DNA of 64,000 nucleotides from Brachyspira sp. SAP_772 (GCF_009755885.1 NZ_VYIX01000001.1:601219-665218); one strand, 5' to 3'. Counted from the stretch's first letter, positions 34,750 through 43,941 are shown. A program made the numbers and translations. Notes: generated from the letters alone by a model not told the origin.

Positions 34750-35373
34750 ATGGCTAATTTAATTGAGAGGTTTAAAGAATTAGAACTTATAAAAAGCAAT
34801 ATAGATTTGGCAATAGAGTCTATAATTAATTGTTATAAAAATGGAAATAAAGTTTTAATAGCTGGGAACGGAGGAAGTGCTTGTGACAGTGAGCATATTG
34901 CGGGTGAATTATTAAAAAGTTTTGTAAAAAAAAGACCAATAAAAGAAGAGATTAGAAAAGAGCTTTTATCTATGGAAGAGGGGGAATATATTGCTGATAA
35001 TTTAGAAGCTCCTCTTAGGGCGATTGCTTTAACATCGCATATGGGGCTTTCTACTGCCTATTTAAACGATAGAGACCCTTATTTAATATTTGCTCAGCAG
35101 ATATTAGCTTTTGGTGACAAGGGGGATGTTTTTATCGCTATAAGTACATCAGGTAACGCTAAAAATATTATACATGCCTCTAAAGTTGCTAAGGCTATGG
35201 GGATAAAAATAATATCTTTTACAAATAATAATGGCGGTAAACTTGCAGAGATGGCAGATATTGCTATAAAGGCTCCTGCAAAAGAAACATATATTGCTCA
35301 GGAATATCATGAAGCTATTTATCATGAAATTTGTATAAGAGTAGAAGAATATTTCTTTAAAGAAGATAGGTAA
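34750..35373 (+). CDS. gmhA: Phosphoheptose isomerase (SIS domain)
   Basis: A 207-residue SIS-domain isomerase converting sedoheptulose 7-phosphate to D-glycero-D-manno-heptose 7-phosphate, the first step of ADP-heptose synthesis for the LPS core. 'AGNGGSACDSEHIAGELLKS' carries the sugar-phosphate site and catalytic Glu; 'ISTSGNAKNI' is the second SIS phosphate loop; 'EYHEAIYHEICI' supplies the catalytic His. The ATG follows AAAGGAAG by nine bases; a TTG three codons earlier directly touches that site and is unlikely. The next gene is a heptosyltransferase-like enzyme, fitting one pathway. Confidence 0.92.
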   Translation: MANLIERFKELELIKSNIDLAIESIINCYKNGNKVLIAGNGGSACDSEHIAGELLKSFVKKRPIKEEIRKELLSMEEGEYIADNLEAPLRAIALTSHMGLSTAYLNDRDPYLIFAQQILAFGDKGDVFIAISTSGNAKNIIHASKVAKAMGIKIISFTNNNGGKLAEMADIAIKAPAKETYIAQEYHEAIYHEICIRVEEYFFKEDR

Positions 35374-35393
35374 TATAATATTTTATAAAGTTT

Positions 35394-36422
35394 ATGAAAA
35401 TACTTTTAATAAAACAAACTTCTCTTGGTGATGTACTTCATGCAACACCTGTTATTAGGGCGTTAAAGAAATGGAAAAGTGACTGTACTATTGATGTAGT
35501 AACAGATAAAAGAGCTTTGGGTATACTTGAAAATAATCCATATATCAATAAATTATATGTGCTTGATATATATAAATACGAAAAAGAAATATTTGCTTCG
35601 CCTTCTAAGTTTTTCTCTACAATTAAAGAGTTTTTTTCTCATATTAAAGAAGTGAGAAAAGAGCACTATGATATAGCAATAGATTTACAAGGTCTTGAGA
35701 GGAGCGTTATATTTCTTTATTTGTGCCATTCAAAAAAGAAGTTTGCTAAAGGAAAATGGTTTGGAATTAAAAGCAATTATTATAAAGATATTAATGCTAT
35801 AGTTGGACTTCTTTCTTTTTTGGATTATATTGGCTGCCCAAGTGATGGTACTGATTTAGACTATTTTTTGCCAAGCGATATAGAAAATGTTTTTAATAAA
35901 AAAATAGAAAGTTTAAATATCAAATTAGATAAAGATTATATTGTGTTTTCTCCTTTTTCAAGATGGGATACTAAAGATTTATCTGTAAAAAAATCTAGAG
36001 AGATAATTGAAGAGATAAGAAAGATAAGTAAAATACAAATAGTAATATCAGCAACAAAGGACTATAATGACAAATGTATTGAAATAGCTAATGGTTTTGA
36101 AAATGTATTAAACACATCAAGTTATTTTAATTTAAATGAGTTAGCTTATTTAATAAAAGAGTCATTGGGAATGATTACAGCTGATTCTTTTCCAATGCAT
36201 ACAGGCTGTGCTTTTAAAAAACAGCTTATAGCTATATTTGGCCCAACTAGTGAATTGAGAGTAGGACCTATAGCAGAAAACTCTGAAACCATTAGAGTAG
36301 AAGGTTTAGAATGTGCAAGATGCTATAAAAGAAAAAACTGCCCAAATAATCACATATGTATAGAAGATATAGATGCAAAATTAGTAGCAACTAGAATACT
36401 GAAAAAGATAGGATATTTATAA
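35394..36422 (+). CDS. Glycosyltransferase family 9, heptosyltransferase-like
   Basis: A 342-residue GT-B enzyme of the ADP-heptose:LPS heptosyltransferase family. The start 'MKILLIKQTSLGDVLHATPV' is the family hallmark, with the catalytic Asp after 'LG'. The C-terminal domain contains 'MITADSFPMHTGCA' and 'AIFGPTSELRVGP', which bind the nucleotide sugar. A Cys-rich tail ('CARCYKRKNCPNNHIC') is usual in WaaF/WaaQ-like members. It lies 20 bases after gmhA, so heptose synthesis and transfer are linked. Which core position it acts on cannot be told. Confidence 0.85.
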   Translation: MKILLIKQTSLGDVLHATPVIRALKKWKSDCTIDVVTDKRALGILENNPYINKLYVLDIYKYEKEIFASPSKFFSTIKEFFSHIKEVRKEHYDIAIDLQGLERSVIFLYLCHSKKKFAKGKWFGIKSNYYKDINAIVGLLSFLDYIGCPSDGTDLDYFLPSDIENVFNKKIESLNIKLDKDYIVFSPFSRWDTKDLSVKKSREIIEEIRKISKIQIVISATKDYNDKCIEIANGFENVLNTSSYFNLNELAYLIKESLGMITADSFPMHTGCAFKKQLIAIFGPTSELRVGPIAENSETIRVEGLECARCYKRKNCPNNHICIEDIDAKLVATRILKKIGYL

Positions 36423-36427
36423 TATTT

Positions 36428-39280
36428 TTACTGTTGTTGAGTATTGTTTTCTGTTGTTTGTGTGTTATTTCCTATATTATTATCAGCATTTTCTGCATTA
36501 TTATTTTCAACTGTATTAGCTTCTATGTTTTGAGTAGAGTCTGTTTCTTGTGTAGTAGTTTCCTCTATAGTTGTGTTTTCTGTATTTTGTGTATTCTGTT
36601 CAGTAATATTTTCTTCTTCATTTTCATCTACTGTAGTATTATCTTCTGTTGCAACATTTTCAACTTCCTCTTGAACAACTTTTAAATTGTCTATATCTTC
36701 TGCCTTAATATTTAAATCCATATTTCTTATTATTGTTCTTGCAGTTTCTATATCAACAGCCTCTCCTAAAGCATCAACTAATATAATCTCTGGGTCTTCA
36801 TTTCTATACTGCTTCATTTCCAACACATAACCTTCTGCATCTTTTGCTATTGTTGTTTTATTTCTTCCGTCATTTTCTATATCTATTGTAACGCCATTTG
36901 CTCTTACTTCATTAATTGTAGTTTTTCCGTCTGTTGTAGTTTTTGTAGTAGATGTACTTCCATCTGCCTCTGTAGTTGTAGTTTCTGTATTTCCATAAAT
37001 ATCTTTTACAACAACTATGCTGCTTCCATTTGGTTTTATTGTTGTTGTTACACTGCTGGAATCTGCCGCTACAACTTCTGTTATACTGCTTGAATCTTTA
37101 TTAAGCGTAGTTGTTTCTTTTGAACCGTCTTGTCTTATTATTCTTTTTATTGTAGTGCCGTTTGGCATTTTTATTTCGCTTATAGTGTCAGTGCCCACAG
37201 TATCAGTAATTACAGTTCCATCAACTTTTTTAGTTACCACTGTAAAAGAACCGTCTTCATTATATGTTTTTGTTATAATGCTTCCGTCATCAGCTTTTAC
37301 ATTATAAGAGAAAGTACCAGCTCCTGCTCCTTGTGAACTTCTCTCTTCAACTCTTCCATCTGGATAAACTATTTTTAAATTACTCATTCCATTTGTATCA
37401 ACTGTAGTAGTGCCTATGCTTCCGTCAACATAGTTAGCAACAACTGTGTAGCTTCCGTCTGGATTTTCTGTTTTTACTATTAAAGCTCCATCAACTCTTC
37501 TTGTCTCTGTAGTAATATTTCCTTCAATGTCTTCTGTTCTTTTTACTTCTGTACCGTCTAAGCTTCTGCTGTAGAAAAATGCTCCATTTTCATCTTTATA
37601 ATTTGTGGTAATAGAGCCGTCTGACCTTTCTACTACAAATGCTTTATTATTTTCTAAAGTTTTTCTATTTATAAAAGAGCCGTCTGGATATAGGGTATAT
37701 TCATATATGTCACCTGAAGATGTTTTAGTGTTAATAGATTTTGAATTATCTATCATATAAGTTTCTACTCTTTTATCTCCATTTTCAGACACTATCTCTA
37801 TTTCTCTTTTTCCATAAGGATATATAGTGTCAGATACTTCATAATTATTAGAATATATTTTTGTTTTTTCTATCTTTCCATTCTCATAAACTATTCTAAC
37901 CCCATTAGGATATATTGTCTCTCTCTCATAGTCAAAATTTGGAAATACATTTTCTGTAGTAATACTTCCGTCATTGTTTGTTGTTACTCTGTAATTGTTT
38001 GTAAAAGGCATAAACTTTATAGATGTATCATTGCTTCTTATAAGAGATATTACTTTCTCTAAAGATTCTTTTTGATAATAATCACTTCCCACATTAGTTA
38101 AAAATATTTCATAAGATATTGCTGCATTAGTGATGTCGCCTAAAGTTAAATAAGTATGTCCCATATTAAGATAAGCACTATAATATAGTCCCCAAGTATT
38201 ATATAAATCAACAGAAGCAACATTAGTTTTTATTGAAACACTATTTCCGTTAGTGTCTATTATATTTGTCATTATCATTATATTTGTTACTATATAAGGA
38301 TTTTCCTCTGTTATCACATAAGTAGAACCTGTAGCAGTTGAATTGGTTGCAAGAATAGGGGAGTTAGAGTTTGTAGCATTTTCATTAGTAGCTTCTAAGT
38401 TTGGAGGGAGACTAGTTTCTGATACTGTTGGGTCTACCACTTCCAACATAAAATTAGTATTAACTTCAAAAATTACAGTTGTGTTTGTGTATTCATATTC
38501 ATTAGTAAATGTATTAGTTACAACAACATTTGTAAATAATGGAAGTTTTGTAAATGTATTGTTTATAAGATTTTTTATGTTTTCATTTGATTGATTTAGA
38601 TTGTTTATAGCATCAGATATAGTGTCTGTTGTGTTAGTAAAATTATTTGCATTATTTGTAGAGATAGTATTAGATGCTATAATATTATTAGATAATATAG
38701 TATTAGTTATAATATTGTTTGTGCCTAATAAAGTATCATTTGATATAACATCGTTTGACAATGATAAATTAGTAATGTTATTTTTACTACTACTGTTATC
38801 AAGAATAAAAATAGTATTAGTTACAACATTTTGTGATACTGTGTAATTGGTTAATACTTCATAATTTAATTTTGCATTATACGGAGAATAAAGTCTCTCT
38901 ATTGCTCTATTATACCAAATTAAAGCTTCCTCATAATTTTTTAATTGATAATAAGAATTGGCTATATTATTACAAAAAGAATAAGAATCATTAATATCAA
39001 AAGCTAATTTATAATAATTTATAGCATTTTCGTATTGCTTATCTTGGAAATAGCAAGCCCCTATATAATAATAAAGCATATCATTTGTTGATAGAGGTCT
39101 TCTTTTAAGATAAAGTAAAAAAGCTTCTCTTGCAAAATTATATTTTTTTTGAAAGAAAAGTTTTTCTGCATTATAGAATTCTCTATCTATATTTCTTTCA
39201 TCATTAGGAGCAGCATTCTGAGAAAATATGTTTATGCAGGTAAAAATCAATATTAAAAATGCTATAGCTATTTTTTTCAT
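36428..39280 (-). CDS. Large exported TPR protein with DGS-type beta repeats
   Basis: A 950-residue protein. Signal peptide at residues 1-20; TPR repeats at about 30-145 and 365-405; between them a low-complexity Asn/Thr region ('TNTIxSNN' pieces). Residues ~440-840 consist of about 20 short repeats of roughly 18-21 residues with a 'DGS' or 'NG' turn and T/V/I-rich strands ('YPDGSF', 'RSDGSITT', 'NPDGSYTVV', 'NEDGSFTVV'). The end is an acidic Glu/Asn/Thr-rich tail. The repeats probably form an elongated beta structure on the cell surface or in the periplasm. Function unknown. Its ribosome-binding site can pair with an upstream ATCCTT. Confidence 0.75.
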   Translation of the reverse strand: MKKIAIAFLILIFTCINIFSQNAAPNDERNIDREFYNAEKLFFQKKYNFAREAFLLYLKRRPLSTNDMLYYYIGACYFQDKQYENAINYYKLAFDINDSYSFCNNIANSYYQLKNYEEALIWYNRAIERLYSPYNAKLNYEVLTNYTVSQNVVTNTIFILDNSSSKNNITNLSLSNDVISNDTLLGTNNIITNTILSNNIIASNTISTNNANNFTNTTDTISDAINNLNQSNENIKNLINNTFTKLPLFTNVVVTNTFTNEYEYTNTTVIFEVNTNFMLEVVDPTVSETSLPPNLEATNENATNSNSPILATNSTATGSTYVITEENPYIVTNIMIMTNIIDTNGNSVSIKTNVASVDLYNTWGLYYSAYLNMGHTYLTLGDITNAAISYEIFLTNVGSDYYQKESLEKVISLIRSNDTSIKFMPFTNNYRVTTNNDGSITTENVFPNFDYERETIYPNGVRIVYENGKIEKTKIYSNNYEVSDTIYPYGKREIEIVSENGDKRVETYMIDNSKSINTKTSSGDIYEYTLYPDGSFINRKTLENNKAFVVERSDGSITTNYKDENGAFFYSRSLDGTEVKRTEDIEGNITTETRRVDGALIVKTENPDGSYTVVANYVDGSIGTTTVDTNGMSNLKIVYPDGRVEERSSQGAGAGTFSYNVKADDGSIITKTYNEDGSFTVVTKKVDGTVITDTVGTDTISEIKMPNGTTIKRIIRQDGSKETTTLNKDSSSITEVVAADSSSVTTTIKPNGSSIVVVKDIYGNTETTTTEADGSTSTTKTTTDGKTTINEVRANGVTIDIENDGRNKTTIAKDAEGYVLEMKQYRNEDPEIILVDALGEAVDIETARTIIRNMDLNIKAEDIDNLKVVQEEVENVATEDNTTVDENEEENITEQNTQNTENTTIEETTTQETDSTQNIEANTVENNNAENADNNIGNNTQTTENNTQQQ

Positions 39281-39289
39281 AATAATATA

Positions 39290-39315
39290 ATCCTTTTAAC
39301 TACTTTTTTAAGGAT
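39290..39315 (-). promoter_or_regulatory. Hairpin masking a ribosome-binding site
   Basis: On the minus-strand mRNA, ATCCTT (39315-39310) is complementary to AAGGAT (39295-39290), the ribosome-binding site nine bases before the ATG of the DGS-repeat gene. The six-base stem has a 14-base loop. It may lower translation initiation. Confidence 0.35.
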
Positions 39316-39332
39316 AATAATATTTAAAACTA

Positions 39333-39752
39333 TTAGTTTTTGATATAGTCAAAATAATGATTAAATAGTGAATAAATTATATATTCACTGTATCCTCTAA
39401 CATTTTTATTCTTATCAAGAACATCATCTAAAAACTTAAAACTATTTTCATCAGGATTTTCTAAATAATATAATTTTTCTTTAGATATACTATTTTCTTT
39501 TTTTAGAGTTCTTATTAGAGAAAGCTCCTTTTTTTTGTTTCTATTATCTTCTCTGCTTGCATAATATGAGAGTAATCTTTTGCTTAAGTTTTCAAATACG
39601 ATTTTATTATATATAACAGCTCTCCTCACGTCCACATCAATGCTTCCATCAAAATTATTCAACTCGCTATCGAATAAACTAATAGATATAGCAGAACGAA
39701 TATCGGCAAACACTGCCTTCTCTTCTTTTATCATGAATTTTTTATTAGACAT
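39333..39752 (-). CDS. Hypothetical soluble protein
   Basis: A 139-residue, charged, mostly helical protein with no signal or membrane segment and no motif I recognise. I start it at 'MSNKKFMIKEEKAVF', which has AAGAG ten bases upstream; an ATG 15 codons earlier lacks a ribosome-binding site. It lies upstream of the DGS-repeat gene on the same strand with a 52-base gap. Nothing further can be said. Confidence 0.6.
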   Translation of the reverse strand: MSNKKFMIKEEKAVFADIRSAISISLFDSELNNFDGSIDVDVRRAVIYNKIVFENLSKRLLSYYASREDNRNKKKELSLIRTLKKENSISKEKLYYLENPDENSFKFLDDVLDKNKNVRGYSEYIIYSLFNHYFDYIKN

Positions 39753-39832
39753 AAAACAGCACTCTTTAATTAATATATTTTTCTTAATTATCGACAAGAG
39801 TAAAATTTAGATTAGATTAAAATTTAGTGCAG

Positions 39833-39864
39833 TAAAAAACCCGCCTCCATTAAAGAAAGCGGGT
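39833..39864 (-). terminator. Intrinsic terminator of cstA
   Basis: On the minus strand ACCCGC (39864-39859) and GCGGGT (39844-39839) form a G+C-rich stem followed by a T run (39838-39834). It lies 26 bases after the cstA stop codon and is the cleanest factor-independent terminator in the window after those of the riboswitch and pyr leader. Confidence 0.88.
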
Positions 39865-39890
39865 ATTAATATCAATAAAATGATTTAATA

Positions 39891-41552
39891 TTATTTGTTT
39901 TTAATAGGGTCATTAGGATTAACAGCACCCTCTTTAGGTAATTTTCTAGCCCACTGACCAGTGATGAATAATTCTATAACAGCTAATATAATCATTACAA
40001 CAGCAATACAAGCTAATACATAACCGTCGAAAGTAGCTTTTTTGAAGTTTGTATAAACAACTAAACATAAAGCAGAAAGTGTAACAGCAAACATGAATAC
40101 TAAAGGTATAACATTTTCCCAAGAAGTTCTGCCTTGACGATTTTTTATCCAAGCAGCAACAGCAAGCAATGATAAACCAGCTAATAATTGGTTAGCACTA
40201 CCGAATATAGGCCATATTCTAGTATAACCATAAAGAGTAAATCCTAAAGATATAAGAACTGTAATAGCAGTAGCAATATAAGGATTAGTAAGTATAGTTT
40301 TGTGTACTTTACCATCAGCAGCAGTATATTCACCTAATTCTTGTATCAAATATCTTCCAATACGAGTAGCACTGTCTAAAGAAGTAAGAGCAAAAGAAGC
40401 AAAAGCCAAAGTAACAAAAGTTTGACCTATACCAAGAGGTACACCAAAAGAAGTCATGAAAGTAGCAACACCTAAAGCAAATCTAGCAGCAGGAGTACCA
40501 GTACTTTCTATAGCGGCAACACTCATTAAAGCAACTATAGCAACTACACCTTCTATAAGCATAGCACCATAACCTACTAATTTAGCATCTTTTTCACTGT
40601 TAAGCTGTTTAGAGCTAGTACCAGAACTTACAAGTGAGTGGAAACCAGATATAGCACCGCAAGCTACTGTAATAAATAGAATAGGGAATAAATAGTTACC
40701 TTCACTAGGAGTAAAGCTTGTAAATACAGGAGCAGTCAAAGTAGGACGCATTAAAACTAAACCTAATACACCGCCTATAATCATAGCGTAAAGTAAGAAA
40801 GAAGATAAATAGTCTCTAGGCTGTAATAATATCCAAACAGGCATTAAAGAAGCTAATATGATGTATATAGTTAATATAACTTGCCAAGGAGTTTTTTCTA
40901 AAGCAAGGAATGGGAATTTGTCAGAAATAAATATAATAGCAGCTAATAATACAACACCTATTATTGTAGAAACAGCAACATTAACTCCTCTTCTGTATAC
41001 TAAGAAACCAAATAATAAAGCCAAAGCGATAAATAACATACTAGCAGTACCAGCAGCAGCAGATTCTCTGTAAGTGTCAACATTTACAGCAAATGTGCTA
41101 GCAGTAATGTCCAAGAATGCAGCCACTACCAAACAAATAGTAATGAATGCATAAAGAGTAAACATTATTTTACCTTTTTGACCAACATTATGTCTAATAA
41201 CTTCACCAATAGATTTACCTTCATGTCTTAGAGAAGCTATTAGAGAACCATAATCATGCACACCGCCAAAGAATATACAACCGAATATAATCCATAAATA
41301 TACAGGAAGCCAACCAAACATAGTAGCAATAATTGGACCTGTAATAGGACCAGCACCAGCTATAGACGAGAAGTGGTGACCTAATAATACTTTAGCATCA
41401 GTAGGTACATAATCTCTGCCATCTTTTAAAGTATGTGCAGGCGTTTGTCTTGAAGGATCAACACCCCATTTTTTAGCTAAATATGAACCATAGGTTACAT
41501 AAGCTACAAAAAAGGCTATTATCCCAATGATTAATAATAGAAAAGCATTCAT
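39891..41552 (-). CDS. cstA: Carbon starvation protein CstA-type transporter
   Basis: A 553-residue membrane protein with about 15 helices. 'GHHFSSIAGAGPITGPIIA' near residue 58 and 'SSGTSSKQLNSEKDAKLVGY' near residue 310 are CstA signatures. CstA proteins carry peptides in some bacteria and pyruvate in others (CstA and BtsT of E. coli). The length matches the short form rather than the ~700-residue E. coli CstA. It has a terminator right behind it and seems transcribed alone or with the small gene upstream (26-base gap). Substrate undetermined. Confidence 0.9.
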   Translation of the reverse strand: MNAFLLLIIGIIAFFVAYVTYGSYLAKKWGVDPSRQTPAHTLKDGRDYVPTDAKVLLGHHFSSIAGAGPITGPIIATMFGWLPVYLWIIFGCIFFGGVHDYGSLIASLRHEGKSIGEVIRHNVGQKGKIMFTLYAFITICLVVAAFLDITASTFAVNVDTYRESAAAGTASMLFIALALLFGFLVYRRGVNVAVSTIIGVVLLAAIIFISDKFPFLALEKTPWQVILTIYIILASLMPVWILLQPRDYLSSFLLYAMIIGGVLGLVLMRPTLTAPVFTSFTPSEGNYLFPILFITVACGAISGFHSLVSSGTSSKQLNSEKDAKLVGYGAMLIEGVVAIVALMSVAAIESTGTPAARFALGVATFMTSFGVPLGIGQTFVTLAFASFALTSLDSATRIGRYLIQELGEYTAADGKVHKTILTNPYIATAITVLISLGFTLYGYTRIWPIFGSANQLLAGLSLLAVAAWIKNRQGRTSWENVIPLVFMFAVTLSALCLVVYTNFKKATFDGYVLACIAVVMIILAVIELFITGQWARKLPKEGAVNPNDPIKNK

Positions 41553-41578
41553 AAAATCTCCTTAATTAATTTTTTATA

Positions 41579-42103
41579 TTAAAAATCCAAAAGAAGGTTT
41601 TTTAATTCCTTTTTTCTCATTTTTGGCAAATAAATATTTTTGTCCTTTATAGACACTATTGCATATTCAGTTTCAGACCAGCCATGAAATGATAATTTAT
41701 AGCTTACTCTATAAAAGAACTTTTTTACTATTTTCTCCCATTCTTTTTCTAAAGAAATATCTGTTATAATTATTCCTGTGATTATACTTCTTTTATGAAA
41801 TTTATTAGGGTTTGAAAGAATAGGTGTTAATCTAACTAACATATCTTGAAATTCTTCTATGTTTTCTAATTTACAATCTTTTATAAAACGAACAAGCATA
41901 TGCTCGAATACAGAATATCCTTCATAAACTGTAGATGTAGTAATAAAAGATTTAAAAAAATCATTTCTATGAAAAGCATAGAGATCAAAATATTCATTTT
42001 CTTTATCAATTTGATATTCTAAGTCAAAATGCCTCATTAATTTTTCTGACAAAGAAAATATATATTTTTTTACTTCTTCATTATCAATATTTAATCTAGC
42101 CAT
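41579..42103 (-). CDS. Hypothetical protein upstream of cstA
   Basis: A 174-residue soluble protein with no recognisable domain. 'MARLNIDNEEVKKYIFSLSE' is the probable start, with AAGAGAG seven bases upstream; the ATG-like start 17 codons earlier would overlap the -10 region of its promoter. A helical N-terminus is followed by mixed strands ('SIITGIIITDISLEKEW'). It sits 26 bases before cstA on the same strand, so it may be co-expressed with the transporter. Confidence 0.6.
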   Translation of the reverse strand: MARLNIDNEEVKKYIFSLSEKLMRHFDLEYQIDKENEYFDLYAFHRNDFFKSFITTSTVYEGYSVFEHMLVRFIKDCKLENIEEFQDMLVRLTPILSNPNKFHKRSIITGIIITDISLEKEWEKIVKKFFYRVSYKLSFHGWSETEYAIVSIKDKNIYLPKMRKKELKNLLLDF

Positions 42104-42126
42104 ATAAAAACTCTCTTGTGTAAGAA

Positions 42127-42154
42127 AGTATATAAATAATAAAGGCTTTGTCAA
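42127..42154 (-). promoter_or_regulatory. Promoter of the small gene-cstA unit
   Basis: Minus-strand TTGACA (42154-42149), 16-base spacer, TATACT (42132-42127). Confidence 0.6.
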
Positions 42155-42177
42155 GTTATTGTATAAAGTAATGTGAA

Positions 42178-42250
42178 TTTTTTCTAAAAAAATATCATTT
42201 TTTTAGAAAAAATTATTATTTATTAGAAAATATTATTATTTGTTAAAAAA
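42178..42250. repeat. Perfect 15-bp AT hairpin followed by ~20-base AT repeats
   Basis: TTTTTTCTAAAAAAA (42178-42192) and TTTTTTTAGAAAAAA (42198-42212) are exact inverted repeats around TATCA. To the right come imperfect ~20-base units beginning TTAGAAAA, TTAGAAAA and TTAAAAAA. The region separates the solute-binding protein gene from the next promoter and may end transcription, although a classical T tract is absent. Confidence 0.5.
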
Positions 42251-43133
42251 TATAATAAAAATCATCTTTTGGAATCTTATTTCCTATAAGTTTTTTATCA
42301 AAATTGTATATAAAATTATAATAATTATTTAATTCTATTTTCATGTTATTATCATTATAAAAAGTAATCCCCATCCTATCTATACCATAAACAACAGCCT
42401 TAGCATTAATCAATATTGAAGTTTGCTTAATTAAAGATTCGATTTTTTCTTTGTTATTTAAAATATATTCAGTAGATTTTTTATATTCATTTAATATTTC
42501 TTTTAATAAATCATTGTTATTTTCTATAAAGCTTTTTTTGGCAATAAGCACAGCAACAGGGTATGGTGGAACATATTTTGAAATATCAACTACTATATTG
42601 ATGCCTTTATTCTCTAATAATGCAGAAGATAAAAAAGGCTCTGGAAGTATGGCAATATCAACATTTTTAGAAGCTAATGCTTTTGATAAATCTAAATTAC
42701 CTAGAGAATAATTGATATTTACTCCTTTTATATTTTCATTTTTTATTAAATATTGAAGCATTAAATCTGGAGTAGATAATTTTAATCCGCAGTAAATAGT
42801 TTTGTTTTTTAAATCGTCTATGCTTTTTATGTTTTTATCACTAGATACTATAAACATTTTTGTTTCAGATACAACAGCCACCGCTTTATAATCTAAGCCT
42901 CTGTTATAGATTATAGAAGCCATATTTGCAGGAACAGCAGCAATATCCACTTCACCTTTTATGATAGAAGCTAATATATTGTTAGGGGAGTTTATAATGC
43001 TTATATTTATTTTTTTATAATCATTAATCATTTTTATTGCCCCTATTGCAGTAGGGCCATTTAATAAACTCATTTCAAAAGAATACAAACTAAAAGACAT
43101 TAAAAAAAATAAAAGAGCAAATGTTTTTTTCAT
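42243..43133 (-). CDS. ABC-type substrate-binding protein (NMT1/SsuA-like)
   Basis: A 296-residue periplasmic binding protein with a signal peptide (residues 1-18). 'GPTAIGAIKMIND' at the mature N-terminus, 'GEVDIAAVPANMASIIYNRG' and 'DIAILPEPFLSSALLENK' are the pattern of the NMT1/THI5-like family, which bind thiamine precursors, sulfonates, nitrate or similar. No permease or ATPase gene is adjacent, so the partner transporter must be elsewhere. The seven-base gap to nadD upstream suggests one transcript. The ligand is unknown. Confidence 0.78.
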   Translation of the reverse strand: MKKTFALLFFLMSFSLYSFEMSLLNGPTAIGAIKMINDYKKINISIINSPNNILASIIKGEVDIAAVPANMASIIYNRGLDYKAVAVVSETKMFIVSSDKNIKSIDDLKNKTIYCGLKLSTPDLMLQYLIKNENIKGVNINYSLGNLDLSKALASKNVDIAILPEPFLSSALLENKGINIVVDISKYVPPYPVAVLIAKKSFIENNNDLLKEILNEYKKSTEYILNNKEKIESLIKQTSILINAKAVVYGIDRMGITFYNDNNMKIELNNYYNFIYNFDKKLIGNKIPKDDFYYIF

Positions 43134-43140
43134 AGCATTC

Positions 43141-43722
43141 CTATAAATATAAATTGTTTTCTTTTATGTATTTATAAACTTTATCTTTCACAAAATACAT
43201 AAAAGAGCCGTTATTTTTTATTCTATCTCTAATTAGGCTTGATGAAATATCTATTCTTGGTGCTAGTATAGTTTTTATATTATATTTTTCAATATTTTCG
43301 CTAATTAAATTGCTATTATCATCTCTATTAAGAGCTATAATATTAGATAAATTAGAAATTTTTTCAGGCTCTCTCCATTTATCAAAGTCCTTTACCAAAT
43401 CAGCACCTATTATAAGAATTGGTTTATCTTCAAAATTATAATTATTATAAATATATTCCAAAGTTTTTATTGTATAAGACACACAATCATTTTTTATCTC
43501 ATAATCATCTAATATAAAGTTGTTATTATCTTCTATAGATAATTTTAGCATATTGATTCTATCATCATCAGAAACTTTGCCGCTTATATTTTTATGCGGA
43601 GGTATTTTACTTGGAATGAATAATATTTTATCGCATTTAAGTTCATGCAGTATAGTATCAGCTAATATTAAATGCCCCAAATGAGGAGGGTCAAAACTTC
43701 CGCCTAGTATTGCAATTTTCAT
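43141..43722 (-). CDS. nadD: Nicotinate-nucleotide adenylyltransferase
   Basis: A 193-residue nucleotidyltransferase that makes deamido-NAD from nicotinate mononucleotide and ATP. 'ILGGSFDPPHLGHLILAD' holds the HxGH-type ATP site and 'IDISSSLIRDRIKNNGS' the ISSTxIR-type motif near the end. 'FIPSKIPPHK' is typical of NadD rather than of related adenylyltransferases. I use the ATG preceded by GGTAG six bases upstream; a TTG four codons earlier lacks such a site. It is followed by the binding-protein gene in an apparent two-gene unit. Confidence 0.92.
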   Translation of the reverse strand: MKIAILGGSFDPPHLGHLILADTILHELKCDKILFIPSKIPPHKNISGKVSDDDRINMLKLSIEDNNNFILDDYEIKNDCVSYTIKTLEYIYNNYNFEDKPILIIGADLVKDFDKWREPEKISNLSNIIALNRDDNSNLISENIEKYNIKTILAPRIDISSSLIRDRIKNNGSFMYFVKDKVYKYIKENNLYL

Positions 43723-43820
43723 AGAAACTACCAAATAGAATTATAGTTTAATTATTAAATAATAATTTGCAAGCATATTTTTTATATATTTAGAGAATTA
43801 TATTTTGTAAGTGTATTTTA

Positions 43821-43910
43821 ATCAACTTTTTCCCGTCGCAAAAAGTTTTTACCCTCCGGGTACGCTTCGCGAAAAGTGCAAATATTTATGTTTTATATCT
43901 TTAGAATATA
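43821..43910. repeat. Dispersed hairpin element, long form
   Basis: It begins ATCAACTTTTTCCCGTCGC and continues through three small hairpins: ACTTTTT/AAAAAGT (43825-43831 with 43840-43846), ACCC/GGGT (43851-43861) and CGC/GCG (43863-43871). It then ends with GTGCAAATATTT and a T-rich tail to about 43910. The same start and end occur in the short form at 59935. It lies between pyrC and nadD. Confidence 0.8.
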
Positions 43911-43941
43911 ATTAAATATAAAATAATGTATATATTTTTAC

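Noticed and set aside
36434-38846. Several plus-strand frames opposite the DGS-repeat gene
   Set aside because: They are Cys/Phe/Val-rich shadows of the Asn/Thr/Glu-rich repeat protein and have no start signals.
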